From Lentisphaeria bacterium (GTDB taxonomy: Bacteria > Verrucomicrobiota > Lentisphaeria > Victivallales > Victivallaceae): a stretch of DNA of 64,000 bases. Positions 50,132 to 60,205 of this stretch are shown here, one piece after another. The position numbers and the translations under genes were made by a program. The stretch's first letter is position 1. Every line of letters begins with the position of its first letter. The DNA is taken from assembly GCA_022009855.1 (NCBI GenBank), contig CP091727.1, positions 3,410,001 to 3,474,000 of the forward strand, read 5' to 3'. Under the pieces are notes generated by a model. The model saw only the letters and a program-made list of their open reading frames with translations, ran no database searches and had not been told where the DNA came from.

Positions 50132-50394
50132 GAGGTGGTTTCGGGTGCTGCTGCGGTGTGCTGGCAGGATGTCTCACGGCAATTCTGCTGGTGGCGGCAG
50201 TCGGCTTCGGATTGTATGTCTACTTCAATCCGACGGCCCGTCAGGAGGGGCTGAACGCTGCGGAAAGCGCCTGGACACAGGTCAAAACCGGGGTGGACGA
50301 CACGCTCGATCGTGCGAAACAGCAGGGCGCGCCGAACGCGCAGCCGGTGTCTCCGCCGGAGCCGGTGGTGCCGGTTCCGGTAGTTCAACCATGA
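50128..50394 (+). CDS. Small single-span membrane protein
   Basis: 88 residues, intact, ATGA overlap with the regulator. Begins GGFGCCCGVLAGCLTAILLV, a Cys/Gly-rich membrane helix, then a polar stretch and a Pro/Val-rich tail (PPEPVVPVPVVQP). No family recognised. Cotranscribed with the XRE gene and close to uppP; a regulatory or anchoring role is a guess. Confidence 0.6.
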   Translation: MRGGFGCCCGVLAGCLTAILLVAAVGFGLYVYFNPTARQEGLNAAESAWTQVKTGVDDTLDRAKQQGAPNAQPVSPPEPVVPVPVVQP

Positions 50395-50410
50395 AGAGAT
50401 CAGTTGTTTT

Positions 50411-51250
50411 ATGAATATCTGGATCTATGTTGTCATCCTTGCCGTGGTGCAGGGAGTTGCCGAATTTCTCCCGGTCAGTTCCTCCGGGCATCTTGCGGTG
50501 CTGGGGGCACTGTTCGGATTTCGCGAGGATCGAAGTCTCGCGCTCGGAATCGTGCTGCATGCGGGGTCGCTGCTGGCGATTCTGGTTTTCTATTTCAGAA
50601 CGCTGCTGGGATTCTTCCGTCGGGAGCAGTTTCACCTGCTGCTGATGGTGATCGCCGGAACGATTCCGGCGGGACTGGCGGGGGTGGCGTTGAAACTCTC
50701 CGGGCTGGATGAGAAACTTTTCGGGGATCCGGTGGTGATCGGCCTCGCGTTCCTGATCACCGCCACGCTGCTGCGGCTGTCGGAAAAACCGAAATTGATC
50801 GTCCGGCCGGAGGCGGAGCGCGATTGCCGCCGACCGGTCTGGAAGCGATTACCCTGCGTCAGGCGCTGGTGGTCGGGGTGAGCCAGATGTTTGCGATTCT
50901 GCCGGGACTTTCCCGTTCCGGCACGACGATAACGGCGGGAATTCTCACGGGGGTGGAGCGAAGTGCTGCCGGGACCTTTTCATTTCTGCTGGCGATTCCG
51001 GCGATCGGTGGCGCGGCGTTTCTCGAACTGCTCAGCCTGTGCCGCGAAGGACTTCCGGTGGAGGAGGGGGGCGTGACTCTGCCGATGATGGCGGCCGGAC
51101 TGCTGATTTCCGGCCTGGTGAGTTTTTTTCGCGCTGGCGTGGCTGATCCGGCTGATCCGGCGCGGTCGGCTGTCGGTATTTTCGTGGTATTTATATGCAG
51201 TCGGCATCGCCGTTATTCTCTGGCAGATCGCCGTCATGGCAAGGAGATAA
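50411..51250 (+). CDS. uppP: Undecaprenyl-diphosphatase (two frameshifts)
   Basis: About 279 residues of integral membrane protein. Signatures: EFLPVSSSGHLAVLGALFGF (first catalytic loop) and ILPGLSRSGTTITAGILTGV (second loop). It dephosphorylates undecaprenyl diphosphate, recycling the lipid carrier for cell wall and glycans. A frame change lies near 50830, and one extra T in the T7 run near 51128 obscures the last helix; repair gives FFALAWLIRLIRRGRLSVFS and a stop at 51248-51250. Bacitracin resistance is a known side effect of this family. Confidence 0.87.
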
Positions 51251-51257
51251 CAGAATC

Positions 51258-52113
51258 ATGAGCAAGCTATTCTTTCTGGGGGCCGGCAAGATGGCGACCG
51301 CGATCGCGGGCGGCATCGTCAAGGCGGAGGTATTTCAAAAGGCCGAGCTGGCCGCTTTCGATGTGTCGCCGAAGGCCGCCGCTGAATTTGAGCAGAAAAC
51401 CGGCGTCCGCTGTTACTGGGGTGGGGCGGATTCTCTCCTGTTCCGGGGAAGGACGGCGCCGAGGAGTGCGGCGGCGCGCTGCGGAAAATCGTTGAACAGG
51501 CGGATGCGGTGCTGCTGGCGGTCAAGCCGCAGGTGCTGGCGTCGGCGTTGGAGCCGCTGGCCGGATGCCTCGCGGGGAAGCCGGTCATCTCGATCGTGGC
51601 TGGGGTGCCGATCGATCGTCTGGCCGGACTGACCGGTTCGGGGCGGATCGTGCGGGTGATGCCGAACACTCCCGCGCTGGTGGGCGAGGGGGCGGCCGGT
51701 TACTCCCTCGCGCCGGAGGCGCAGGCCGCTGACGGCGAACTGGCGAATCGGATTCTCTCCGCGGTCGGTGTGGCGATGCAGGTCGATGAGAAATATCTGA
51801 CGGCGGTGACGGCGCTTTCCGGAAGCGGTCCGGCCTATGTGTTTGAATTCATCCGGGCGCTCTCCGACGGCGGCGTTGCCGAGGGCTGCCGCGCGACGTG
51901 GCGACGAAGCTGGCGATTCAGACGGTGCTCGGTTCGGCGGCGATGGCGAAGGAGACCGGAATTCACCCGGCGATTCTGAAGGATCAGGTGACCAGTCCGG
52001 GAGGGACGACCATCCGGGCGCTGGAGGTGCTGGAGGAGCGGGCATTTGCCGGTGCGGTGATTGCCGCGGTGCGCGCCTGTGCGAGACGCTCCGAAGAGCT
52101 GGGGAAGAACTGA
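51258..52113 (+). CDS. proC: Pyrroline-5-carboxylate reductase (two frameshifts)
   Basis: About 284 residues, cytoplasmic. Last step of proline synthesis. Rossmann start KLFFLGAGKMATAIAGGIV, then AVLLAVKPQVLASALEPL, RVMPNTPALVGEGAAG, the signature ALSGSGPAYVFEFIRALSDG, and DQVTSPGGTTIRALEVLEE near the end. Frame changes near 51440 and 51890. Begins 7 bp after uppP. No unusual features apart from the breaks. Confidence 0.88.
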
Positions 52114-52147
52114 TGCCGCGGGGAAACCTGCGGCGGGGAGGTTGGAT

Positions 52148-52916
52148 ATGAATACGCTGGATGGTGCCGCCGGCCTGTTGTCGGTGGTGATGCCTGCATA
52201 CAACGAGGAGGGGACGATCTGTGAGATCGTGGACAGAGTGCTGGCCCGTCCCGAGGTGGGCGAGCTGCTGATCGTCAACGACGCGTCGAAGGACGGCACA
52301 TGGGAGAAACTCCAGGCCTACCGGGGGGAATCCGCGGGTGAGGCTGTTCAACCAGGAGGTCAACCAGGGGAAGGGTGCAGCGCTGATCCGGGGATTCCGG
52401 GAGGCGCAGAAGTCGTTCGTGATGGTACAGGACGCCGATTTCGAATACTCTCCCGAGGATTATCCGGTGGTGCTGGCTCCGCTGGTGGAAGGCAAGGCGG
52501 ACGTGGTCTACGGCTCGCGTTTCATGGGGACGCCGGGGCAGGTGCGTTTCTTCCGCCACGAGATGGGCAACAAGGTTCTGACGTTTTTCTCCAACTTCTT
52601 CTCCGACATTCATCTTTCCGATATGGAGACCTGTTACAAGGCGTTCCGGCGGGAGGTGATTCAGAATCTGATACTGGAGTCGCGCCGTTTCGGAATCGAA
52701 GTGGAGCTGACCGCGAAGCTGGCCCGTTCGCGTCGGCTGCGGATCTGGGAGGTGCCGATCTCCTACAATCCGCGCCGGTATGACGAAGGCAAGAAGATCG
52801 GCTGGCGCGACGGAGTGGCGGCGTTCTGCCACATTCTGCACTACAACGTCTTCACCAGCGACGCGAAGTGTTTCATCCGTCCGTGGGATGAGGTGCTCGG
52901 CACCGGAGCGAAGTAA
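52148..52916 (+). CDS. Family 2 glycosyltransferase of the dolichyl-phosphate mannosyltransferase type (one frameshift)
   Basis: About 255 residues. GT-A domain: SVVMPAYNEEGTICEIVDRV, LLIVNDASKDGTWEKL; after a frame change near 52330, NQGKGAALIRGFREA, VMVQDADFEYSPEDYP (DXD metal site), and VVYGSRFMG. No membrane helices, unlike GtrB; the ending is ISYNPRRYDEGKKIGWRDGV as in DPM1-like enzymes that make polyprenyl-phosphate sugars. Close to uppP in the map, so it probably uses the same lipid carrier. Confidence 0.83.
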
Positions 52917-52975
52917 TTCCGTGCCGGGATGTGGCGGCCGAACCGGTCCGCCGGAATCCCGGGGGAGGAACAGAC

Positions 52976-53467
52976 ATGATGGAGGAGCTGGAGCTGGCGC
53001 CGCTCGGTGTGGAACAGGTGGCGGAGTTTCGGTACGAACTTCAGCGGGCGTTTCAGGTCGGATACGAGAAGGAGTTCGGCCCCTGTTCCGAACCGGTTAT
53101 TCTGACGGAGGATATCGACCGTTCGCTGAACGCTGCGGGAGCGGCCGCCTATGTCGCCCGGCGGAACGGCGCTCTCATCGGCGGTGCCGTGGTGAAAATC
53201 GCTCCAGACCGCCGGCACAACGAGCTGGAACTGCTCTTTGTGAAGGTCGGCGTCCAGAGCCGCGGGGTCGGGCAGATGATCTGGGAACGCATCGAAGCGC
53301 TTTACCCGGAGACCGAGACATGGGAGACCTTCACGCCTTACTTTGAAAAACGCAACATTCACTTTTACGTCAACCGCTGCGGATTTCATATTGTGGAGTT
53401 TTTTTCATCCCGGGCACCCGATGCCGTGCGGAGAAGGGGAGGAGTACTGCGGCGGGATGACGGATGA
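52976..53467 (+). CDS. GNAT-family acetyltransferase (frameshift near the C-terminus)
   Basis: The open frame gives 163 residues. VARRNGALIGGAVVKI is strand 3-4 of GNAT; ELELLFVKVGVQSRGVGQMI is the acetyl-CoA pyrophosphate loop (RGVG); PYFEKRNIHFYVNRCGFHIV is the last conserved part. An extra T in the T7 run near 53400 appears to cut the natural ending (FFHPGHPMPCGEGEEYCGG). The repaired frame stays open to 53786, so the true stop is uncertain. Between 53468 and 53821 no other convincing gene is seen. Confidence 0.7.
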   Translation: MMEELELAPLGVEQVAEFRYELQRAFQVGYEKEFGPCSEPVILTEDIDRSLNAAGAAAYVARRNGALIGGAVVKIAPDRRHNELELLFVKVGVQSRGVGQMIWERIEALYPETETWETFTPYFEKRNIHFYVNRCGFHIVEFFSSRAPDAVRRRGGVLRRDDG

Positions 53468-53821
53468 GGCGTCGCAGTACTTTTTCCGTTTTGTAAAATG
53501 GATGACGCCGGACCATCGACGGGTCTCCCCGTCCTGTTTCGAAGCCGCACACCCGGGGCAGGGCTGGGGTTCCCTCCCGGGAGGGGCGTTGCCGGTAACT
53601 TCGGCCCGGGGCCGGTTTTATAGAAGAAAAGATTCATGCTGTCGTAAGGCGGCGTGCCGAAAGTTCGGAGCGATGGAAATCCGGTTCTATCCTGCGGAGA
53701 AGGCGATTCGGTTCAACAGGAAATTCACACCGTATACGCCGACCGCCGGGGCTATCCGGGAGTATCTTCTCCGCGATGGGGTTTGAACCAGCGGAACTCC
53801 GGGGGGCGCGGCAAACAAAAT

Positions 53822-53845
53822 CCGCCCTCCGTGAGGGGAGGGCGG
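53822..53845 (-). terminator. Rho-independent terminator of the yeiH-like gene
   Basis: CCGCCCTCC (53822-53830) pairs perfectly with GGAGGGCGG (53837-53845) around a 6-nt loop. On the minus strand it is followed by ATTTTGTTTG. It lies 16 bp after the stop of the transporter gene. Confidence 0.75.
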
Positions 53846-53861
53846 GGGAAGGCAGGTTGCT

Positions 53862-54875
53862 TCAGCGCACGAAGCCGAAGTGAATCGCCGCGCACCAGAT
53901 CCCGGCGAGGATGATCCAGAGCGCCACGCCGTGGAGAACCGGCCGTAGACCCAGCTCCCGCAATTTCGCCCGGTTGAGATTGGCGCCGATGAGGAAGAGT
54001 GTGAGAATCATCAGGCAGGTCGAGAACTCCTTCAGGAACCGCCCCCCCTCCGCAGTCCCCGGCACCCAGGTCACCAGTGCCGAGGCGATCAGAAAGCCGA
54101 GGATGAACCATGGAACCCGGAATTTGATCTTCCGTTTCTCTCCCGGCGCGGCATCCGCAACGAACATCGAAAGAAAGAGCGTCACCGGGATGATCCAGAG
54201 CGCCCGTGCCAGCTTCACTGTCGTACCCACCTCCAAGGCCTCCTGGCCGTAGCTCATTGCCGCGCCCACCACCGAACTGGTGTCGTGGATTCCGAGCGCC
54301 GCCCAGCAGCCGAACTGATACTGGTTCATTCCCAGTGCGTGTCCGACCGCCGGGAACACCAGCAGCGCCACCGCGTTGAGCGTGAACACCACCGCCGATG
54401 CGATGGCGATGTCGTGTGCCTTCGCCTTCAGCACCGGAGCCGCCGCCGCGATGGCACTGCCGCCGCAGATCGAGGTGCCGACGCTGATGAGGTAGAGAGT
54501 GTGTTTTGGCAGGCCGAGCTTTTTACCCATCCAAACGCCCAGGCCGAGCCCGAGTGCGATTCCGGCGCAGGTGTAGACGATGCCGTGCGCCCCCGCCCGC
54601 AGCACTTGGGTGAGATTCATGCCGAATCCCATGCCGACGATCGCCGCTCCCAGCAGCGGCGCGGTCAGTTTTGAAGTGATCGTTTCAAACGGATTCCCCC
54701 ATGCCACCGAAAAGATGACGCCGCAGATGACCGCGACGCCCGGAGCGTGATTCCGGAGCGGCGGGCAGAACAGCGGCAGCAGTAGAAACGCGGCGGCAAA
54801 AACCAGAAACACACCCTGCCGGAGCCGGATCAGCTTCTCGGCGGGGTCCTGCGGAACGGGAATCTCGATTTCCAT
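53862..54875 (-). CDS. YeiH/UPF0324-family membrane transporter, intact
   Basis: 337 residues, about ten hydrophobic spans. Motifs: AAIVGMGFGMNLTQVLRAG, HTLYLISVGTSICGGSAIAA (family signature), CWAALGIHDTSSVVGAAMSY, TLFLIGANLNRAKLREL. YeiH proteins are putative exporters of sulfonates or sulfate; they are commonly divergent from a LysR gene, as here. Ends at a strong terminator. One of the few long genes in this half without any frame break. Confidence 0.85.
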   Translation of the reverse strand: MEIEIPVPQDPAEKLIRLRQGVFLVFAAAFLLLPLFCPPLRNHAPGVAVICGVIFSVAWGNPFETITSKLTAPLLGAAIVGMGFGMNLTQVLRAGAHGIVYTCAGIALGLGLGVWMGKKLGLPKHTLYLISVGTSICGGSAIAAAAPVLKAKAHDIAIASAVVFTLNAVALLVFPAVGHALGMNQYQFGCWAALGIHDTSSVVGAAMSYGQEALEVGTTVKLARALWIIPVTLFLSMFVADAAPGEKRKIKFRVPWFILGFLIASALVTWVPGTAEGGRFLKEFSTCLMILTLFLIGANLNRAKLRELGLRPVLHGVALWIILAGIWCAAIHFGFVR

Positions 54876-54937
54876 GAAAAACTCTCCTTGGTTTGGGATG
54901 ATGTCTATAATATAGGCGTTTGTTTTGAAAAATAAAA

Positions 54938-54952
54938 ATAATTGATAATTAT
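54938..54952. promoter_or_regulatory. LysR-type box between yeiH-like and lysR genes
   Basis: ATAATTGATAATTAT is a 15-bp perfect odd palindrome of the T-N11-A form. It lies in the 144-bp divergent region, 63 bp from the transporter start. Candidate binding site for the adjacent LysR protein. Confidence 0.5.
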
Positions 54953-55019
54953 GAATTGATAAATAAAATTGATTGATTATATTAGACGGCGGAAGGTGAA
55001 CTCAGCGGGAGGAGGCGGG

Positions 55020-55923
55020 ATGATCGACCGGAAGCTGGAGATTTTTCGGATGGCGGCGATGGTGGGGAGCTTCACGGAAGCTGCGGCGGCACTGGGGATG
55101 AGCCAGCCCAACGTGACGCATCAACTCGCCCGGCTGGAGGAGGAGCTGGGCGTGCGGCTGTTCCTTCGGGACGGGCGGACGGTGCGGCTGACTGCGGCGG
55201 GGAAGGAGCTTTGCGTTCAGTGTGAGGAACTGTTTGCGGAATCGGAGAAGATACTCCGGGCGGTACAGTGCGCGGCGGCAAAATTAAGCTACCACTGCAT
55301 CGGCGGCACCATGACTGCGGGGGGGATATCTGCTGCCCGGGCTGGTTGCCGCCTACATGAACTCCCATCCCGGGCATCGTCTCGGGTTGCAAATCGCCAA
55401 TACGCGGGAAATCAGCGGACAGCTGATCGCCCGCAAACTGGATCTTGCGCTGGTGGAAGGGCCATTCGAACCGGACTCTTTTCTGGCGGAGGAGTTCTGC
55501 AGCGACGAACTGCTTCCCGTCTTCGCTCCGGGGACGTGTCCTCCGGAGTTCTCGCTGGCGGAGTACATCGGTCGGGGCGGCAGGCTGATTCTGCGTGAGG
55601 AGGGATCCGGAACGCGTTACTATTTTGACCGGTTCCTCCGGGAGTGCGGCGTGACGCCGCCGGGAGTCCAGGAACTTCTGGAAGTGAACAGCTTTGATGC
55701 GGTGAAACTGCTGGTGCGGGAGAAGATCGGCATCACGGTGATTTCTCATCTGGCGGTCCGCGACGAACTCGCCTCCGGTGTGCTCGAATGCGGCCGTTTT
55801 GCCGAGGGGCGGATTTTCCGGAAACTCAATTTCCTCCATCTCCCGGGCGGCGACCTCAACTTCGCCGGGAACTTCATTCGCTTCTGCCGACGGCAGCCGG
55901 TCCCCGGGATCGGACTGCCGTAG
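55020..55923 (+). CDS. LysR-family regulator divergent from YeiH transporter (one frameshift)
   Basis: About 300 residues. DNA-binding part: LEIFRMAAMVGSFTEAAAAL then GMSQPNVTHQLARLEEELGV. A frame change near 55322 (G-run GGGGGG) leads into the effector domain (LQIANTREISGQLIARKLDL; FCSDELLPVFAPG; LREEGSGTRYYFDRFLRECG; INSFDAVKLL-like VNSFDAVKLLV). It resembles CysL/YeiE-like activators that sense sulfur or related metabolites. Start GTGATG region with ATG at 55020 chosen for the conserved N-terminus. Confidence 0.82.
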
Positions 55924-55936
55924 CAGAATTTCCCGG

Positions 55937-57716
55937 TCAGACCCGGTCACGCAGCAGCTGTTCGAAGGGATCGAGCTCCATCATTTCCATCACCTCCACG
56001 ATGCGGTTCTCTTCGCCCCAGCGTTTCAGGGTCGCGGCCAGAAAGGCGCGGAAGATCGGATCCATCCGCTTGTGAGTGTCGCGCGTCCCCTTGAGCTGCG
56101 CCAGGAGAGCCCACCCGGGATCTTCCGCCCGTTTCCGGAGCGTTCCGGCAATCTCATGCCGCAACTCCGGGTGGCGGTCCCCCAGCTTGACCAGCGCCGC
56201 AAGGGCGTGAGTCTGGTATTCATAGGCGCATTCCGCCGTATCGGAGAGCAGAACGTCACGGAGCAGCGTGTACGTTTCAGGTTCGGCCAGCAGGCCGAGG
56301 CAGAAGAGCGCCGCGTATCCGCGCTTGTGGTTGTACAGGCGGCTGTGAACCGGAGTGTAAGGGTCCCGGGCGCGGACCATCGCGCAGAGCACGGCAAGAC
56401 CGGCCGGATTGCGTTTCATTGCCAGCACCATCGCCGCGTGACAGCGCAGACGGGAGCCTTCCGGCGCTTCGTTCATCCAGCGGATCAGCGTCGCATCGGG
56501 GAGCAGATTCCGCGCCGACCACTGGGCGCAGCCGGGCGAGTCGGAATCCAGCGCCTGGCGGATCTCTTCCTCGTTTTCGATTTGAAAGCAGCCATTTTCC
56601 CGCGTTACCTCCGGCGTGAGTGCAAGATGTTCCCTGAGTTCGGAATACGGTACTTCATCCGGCAGAACATGGTTGGCCGCCGCCTGCGCGGCGATCACGC
56701 CAACCGTCTCTCCGACCGCCCCCCATCAGGGCATTCATCCGGAGCGCATGACCGAGATCGTGGTCGACGGCGAGATGGCGTCCGGCCGCGAGCAGGTTCT
56801 TCACTCCGGCCCCAGCGGCGGAGAGCACCCGCCGGGGAACCGGAATTCCGAGATTGATTCCCCACATGGAGCAGGCGATGAGCCATTCCCCGAAGAGATC
56901 GCTTTCCAGAGCGATATCATTCGTATGGGTGTCCAGGTTGCTCCAGACGTAGAAGATGGGTTCTTCGCAGAGATCGGGGGAGGCGAAGAATTCCGCCAGC
57001 GTGTAGGGATTTCCGTTCTCCAGACGTCTTCCCTCCCGGACTCCCGGGAGTTCCGAGGCGGCGATCAGCTTCCGGAAAAGGGAAAAATCTTCCCGGAGGT
57101 GGAGGTGTGAGCTGGTCAGCATCATGCGGGAGAAGGCAGGTTCGCAATACTGGTCGATCCGCCCGGCGTCGAAGTTGCACATGCCGACATCCAGCCCGTT
57201 GACTTGCAGCATGGAGTTGCTGAACGGCTGAAACAGACCGTCCGAGGTGCGCCCATGGGAAAGGCGCGCTCCCGCGAGATCGCAGAGCAATGCATCTCCG
57301 GTGGCGTCAATGAAACAGGCGGCGGTGGCGGTGTGTTCGCCTTCCGGATCGCTCCAGCGGATTTCCCGGAGAATTCCCGATTCGACCCGGCAGGCGGAGA
57401 TGACCGCCTCGTAACGGACTTCCACTCCAGCTTCGGCCGCTTTTTCCTCGATGACGTGTTTCTTGGTTTCACTGAGGCTGGTCGACCAGCAGGATTGACT
57501 GATCAGATGACGGCACGCAGCGTCCAGCTCCGCCATCAGGCTGCCGGGTACCGGTTGCTGAAAATAATAACACCCGACTCCGCCGACCGTATGGGTGCCG
57601 CCGGGGGCGGTGCCGGATTCCAGAACGAGGACGGAGGCTCCCAGACGTCCCGCGGCGATGGCGGCGACGGAACCGGCAGTGCCGAAGCCGGCTACAATGC
57701 AGTCGTAATGGTTCAT
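55937..57716 (-). CDS. FAD-dependent oxidoreductase with helical C-terminal extension (one frameshift)
   Basis: About 592 residues. N-terminal FAD site HYDCIVAGFGTAGSVAAIAA and VLVLESGTAPGGTHTVGG; the middle contains CFIDATGDALLCDLAG and KNLLAAGRHLAVDHDLGHAL, which mark the FAD_oxidored (PF12831) family common in Lentisphaerota. One extra G in the G6 run near 56722 breaks the frame; repair gives ALMGAVGETVGVIAAQAAAN. The remaining 250 residues look like alpha-helical repeats (PAGLAVLCAMVRARDP; TLLRDVLLSDTAECAYEY; ALAALVKLGDRHPEL), possibly HEAT-like. It overlaps the upstream gene by 4 bp. Substrate unknown, perhaps a carbohydrate. Confidence 0.8.
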
Positions 57717-58396
57717 TCCTCTCCCCTCCGAATTCCGCGTTCCAGCTCGAAGACCGGATTGTCGATGGTGTCGTTGCAGAAGCGGGTTGCGGACCAGAGC
57801 AGTGCCGCCTGGCGCAGAGACTCCGGCCGGTCCTCCCAGAACTCCCGGAGCCGCTTGCGTGCCGATGCGTACCCACAGCCGGGAAAGAGTCTCTGCCGCA
57901 TCACGAAAAGATCTTTCATGAGAGTGCGGAAAATGACGAAATCGCCAAACACTCCCGGCACCGCTTTTGCGAGAAAAGTGCAGAGATGAGGCGTTGTGAT
58001 TTTCGGACGCGCGTCGATGATTTCGTCTGCGGAATATTCCCTGAGCCCATCCGCCTGCATAACGGTCACACGCGATTCCTCCTGCCGCACCGGCAGCGCC
58101 TTGAACAGGATGTGCAGGCGGTGATCGAGGCACCAGTTCGCCAGCACCGGTGCGAGGGCGGCATTGTGCAGCATGCCGTCGCAGATGACGCTGCGCCGTC
58201 GCAGTTCCTCGAGGAAGGAACGCCCCGCGGCGCTTTCCGGTTCGAAAGCGAGGTTGCCGGCGGGGCAGCCGGTCAACGTGAACTCCGCTCCCGGTTGAAT
58301 TGTCGGTTCCAGAATCAACGAATCAGGCCGGCGCAAGGCGATGCCGCATCCATAGCAGCTGGCGCCGAGAATCAGCGTGGATACATGTATTCCCAT
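57713..58396 (-). CDS. Unknown flavoprotein-like partner of the FAD oxidoreductase
   Basis: 227 residues, intact. The N-terminus VSTLILGASCYGCGIALRRP then SLILEP has a dinucleotide-fold pattern (GxxxxGxG and an acidic strand end), but the rest lacks FAD-binding motifs. The stop overlaps the next ATG (ATGA), so the two proteins are coupled and may form one enzyme. A cysteine pair (SCYGCG) replaces the usual GxG spacing residues. Family not recognised. Confidence 0.6.
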   Translation of the reverse strand: MGIHVSTLILGASCYGCGIALRRPDSLILEPTIQPGAEFTLTGCPAGNLAFEPESAAGRSFLEELRRRSVICDGMLHNAALAPVLANWCLDHRLHILFKALPVRQEESRVTVMQADGLREYSADEIIDARPKITTPHLCTFLAKAVPGVFGDFVIFRTLMKDLFVMRQRLFPGCGYASARKRLREFWEDRPESLRQAALLWSATRFCNDTIDNPVFELERGIRRGEE

Positions 58397-58453
58397 GGAA
58401 AATTTCCTCTGGTTTCCGAAGATTGGCGATAACTGAAATTAATATAGCAGAAA

Positions 58454-60031
58454 TCATTCGGGAGTCAAACGGCCGCTCCCCATCTTTTTGTACCGCGTTC
58501 AGCGGAAGATTCCCCGACAGGAAGCGGTTTCCGACGCCGATCCCCAGTCCCCAGCGGACGACCGGTTCGAACGGCTGCGGTTCCAGCGCGACGATCAGCG
58601 TGTGTCGCCCCTTCGTCAGCGGAAGGTGGCGGCGATACTGGTTCAACGGAGCCCCCCCAGCGTCGGACTGAAGATCACCGGCCGCTCTGAACAGGCGAAC
58701 CCGCCGTTCGCCTGCTCGACATCCAGAAAGAGCCGCTGGCGGCCGAAGAGCATGTGGATGTCGTCGTGCAACTCTGCCACTTCCGGATCCAGGTAGACCT
58801 GATTGGAGGTCGGACTGTTGAACATTACCGTGTATTCTCCCGGGCTTTCCAGTTCGAACCGGAAACGAAGCACAATCTGGCCGCCGTTGCCGCGAAACTG
58901 TTCCGGAATCGCGAGCGTGCCGCAGATCGGATCGCGGTAGACGGTATTCCATTGCAGTTCATTCGGCCGGACCCGGTACCAGCGGGGATTGGTTTCCATG
59001 GATACTTCGACCGGAATCCGGAACGGGGTGTAATCCGGTTCCGGAGATTTGACCTCCTGAATCCGGTCCGAAATCCGTTCCCGGAGTGCGAGAATCTGAT
59101 CGGTGAACTCTTCGATCGTCGCCGGGAACTCCAGGCCGGTGATCGCGGAACTGCGCACCACCAGCTCGTGACCGACCGGACGGAGCCATCTCTCCGGAAT
59201 GCCGTCCGGATTCAGAATGCCGAGGATTGCTCCGGCGGTGGCGGTGGTGCAGTCGGTATCCATGCCGCAGTTTGCCGCGTCACAGATGGTTTTTCCGAAA
59301 TCTCCGCCGCCGGAGAGCAGCGCCAGCGTGGTGAAGGGAAGGTTGATCCGGACATCGGTTTTGAATTCGGTGGCGTAACGCTCGAAGAGCGTATCGCGCA
59401 CCCGCTCCCCAGTTTCCGGAGGTGTCCCAGAGGGTGCAGGCGGAGCGGATTCCTTCCGCGAGCAGGGACTCTTTCGGGAGATAGGACAGCGCTGCTTCGA
59501 TGAGCATTCGCAGGTCGGTTTCGACGAATGCGAGCGATTCGAGTGCGGCAAGGTACACCTCCGCATCCACGCCGTCACCGGCGTGGTCGATGCAGGCGTC
59601 CTCACGGGCGAATCGGACCGCAAGTTCCGGGTTGCCCGGCGCGAGGCAGGCCCAGAGTTCGCTGCGGATCGCCGCTCCCATTCCATTGATGTAGAAGTTA
59701 TCGTAGCTCCCCGACCACGGCGGCCGGATGCCGAGGGCGAGATTCCGCATTGCCACGGCATATTCGTCACAGTGGAAATTCATGTGGCGAACCCAGATTT
59801 CCGCCAGAATCTCCCGATTGATCTCCGGATGTTCCATCCGGTCGAGCGCGGCGACGTACATCGCCTGAAGCTCAAGGTCGTCGTTCGGCATGGAGGCGGA
59901 GGGACCGGATCATAAAAGGTGAGATGGTTTTTAAACGGGAAGCCCTCGTATGGCCCGCCGAGGGTTCCGCCGATATTTTTCCCCATCCAGCAGGCCAGCA
60001 CCTTGTTCCGAAAATTCTGAATTGTACTCAC
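58454..60031 (-). CDS. ADP-ribosylglycohydrolase-family protein (three or four frameshifts)
   Basis: About 525 residues. The start NFRNKVLACWMGKNIGGTLG then GPYEG is the conserved N-terminal glycine motif; after a frame change near 59910 comes NDDLELQAMYVAALDR (metal-binding acidic motif), DNFYINGMGAAIRSELWACL, DACIDHAGDGVDAEVYLAAL; after another near 59410 comes GMDTDCTTATAGAILGIL (second metal motif). The last 170 residues are a beta-rich extension (GQIVLRFRFELESPGEYTVM), perhaps carbohydrate binding. An extra C in the C7 run near 58655 and an uncertain end follow. In this phylum such proteins may act on sugars rather than ADP-ribosylated protein. Confidence 0.75.
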
Positions 60032-60205
60032 TGAACGAACTCCTTTTTTTCATTCCGGGATAGTATACATGAAGACCCGGCAATTTAAAATGGAGAATCG
60101 TGCCAAAGAGATGGACATCCATTCCTTTCTCGGAAGTTCGCTCCGGGAAAGGGGGCGAAGTCTGGAAAAAGACGCTCTTTCGGGTCGGCGACACCCTGTT
60201 CATCC

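Noticed and set aside
53672..53786. Possible 37-codon gene after the GNAT gene
   Set aside because: It is more likely the tail of the frame-shifted GNAT reading or non-coding sequence; no independent support.
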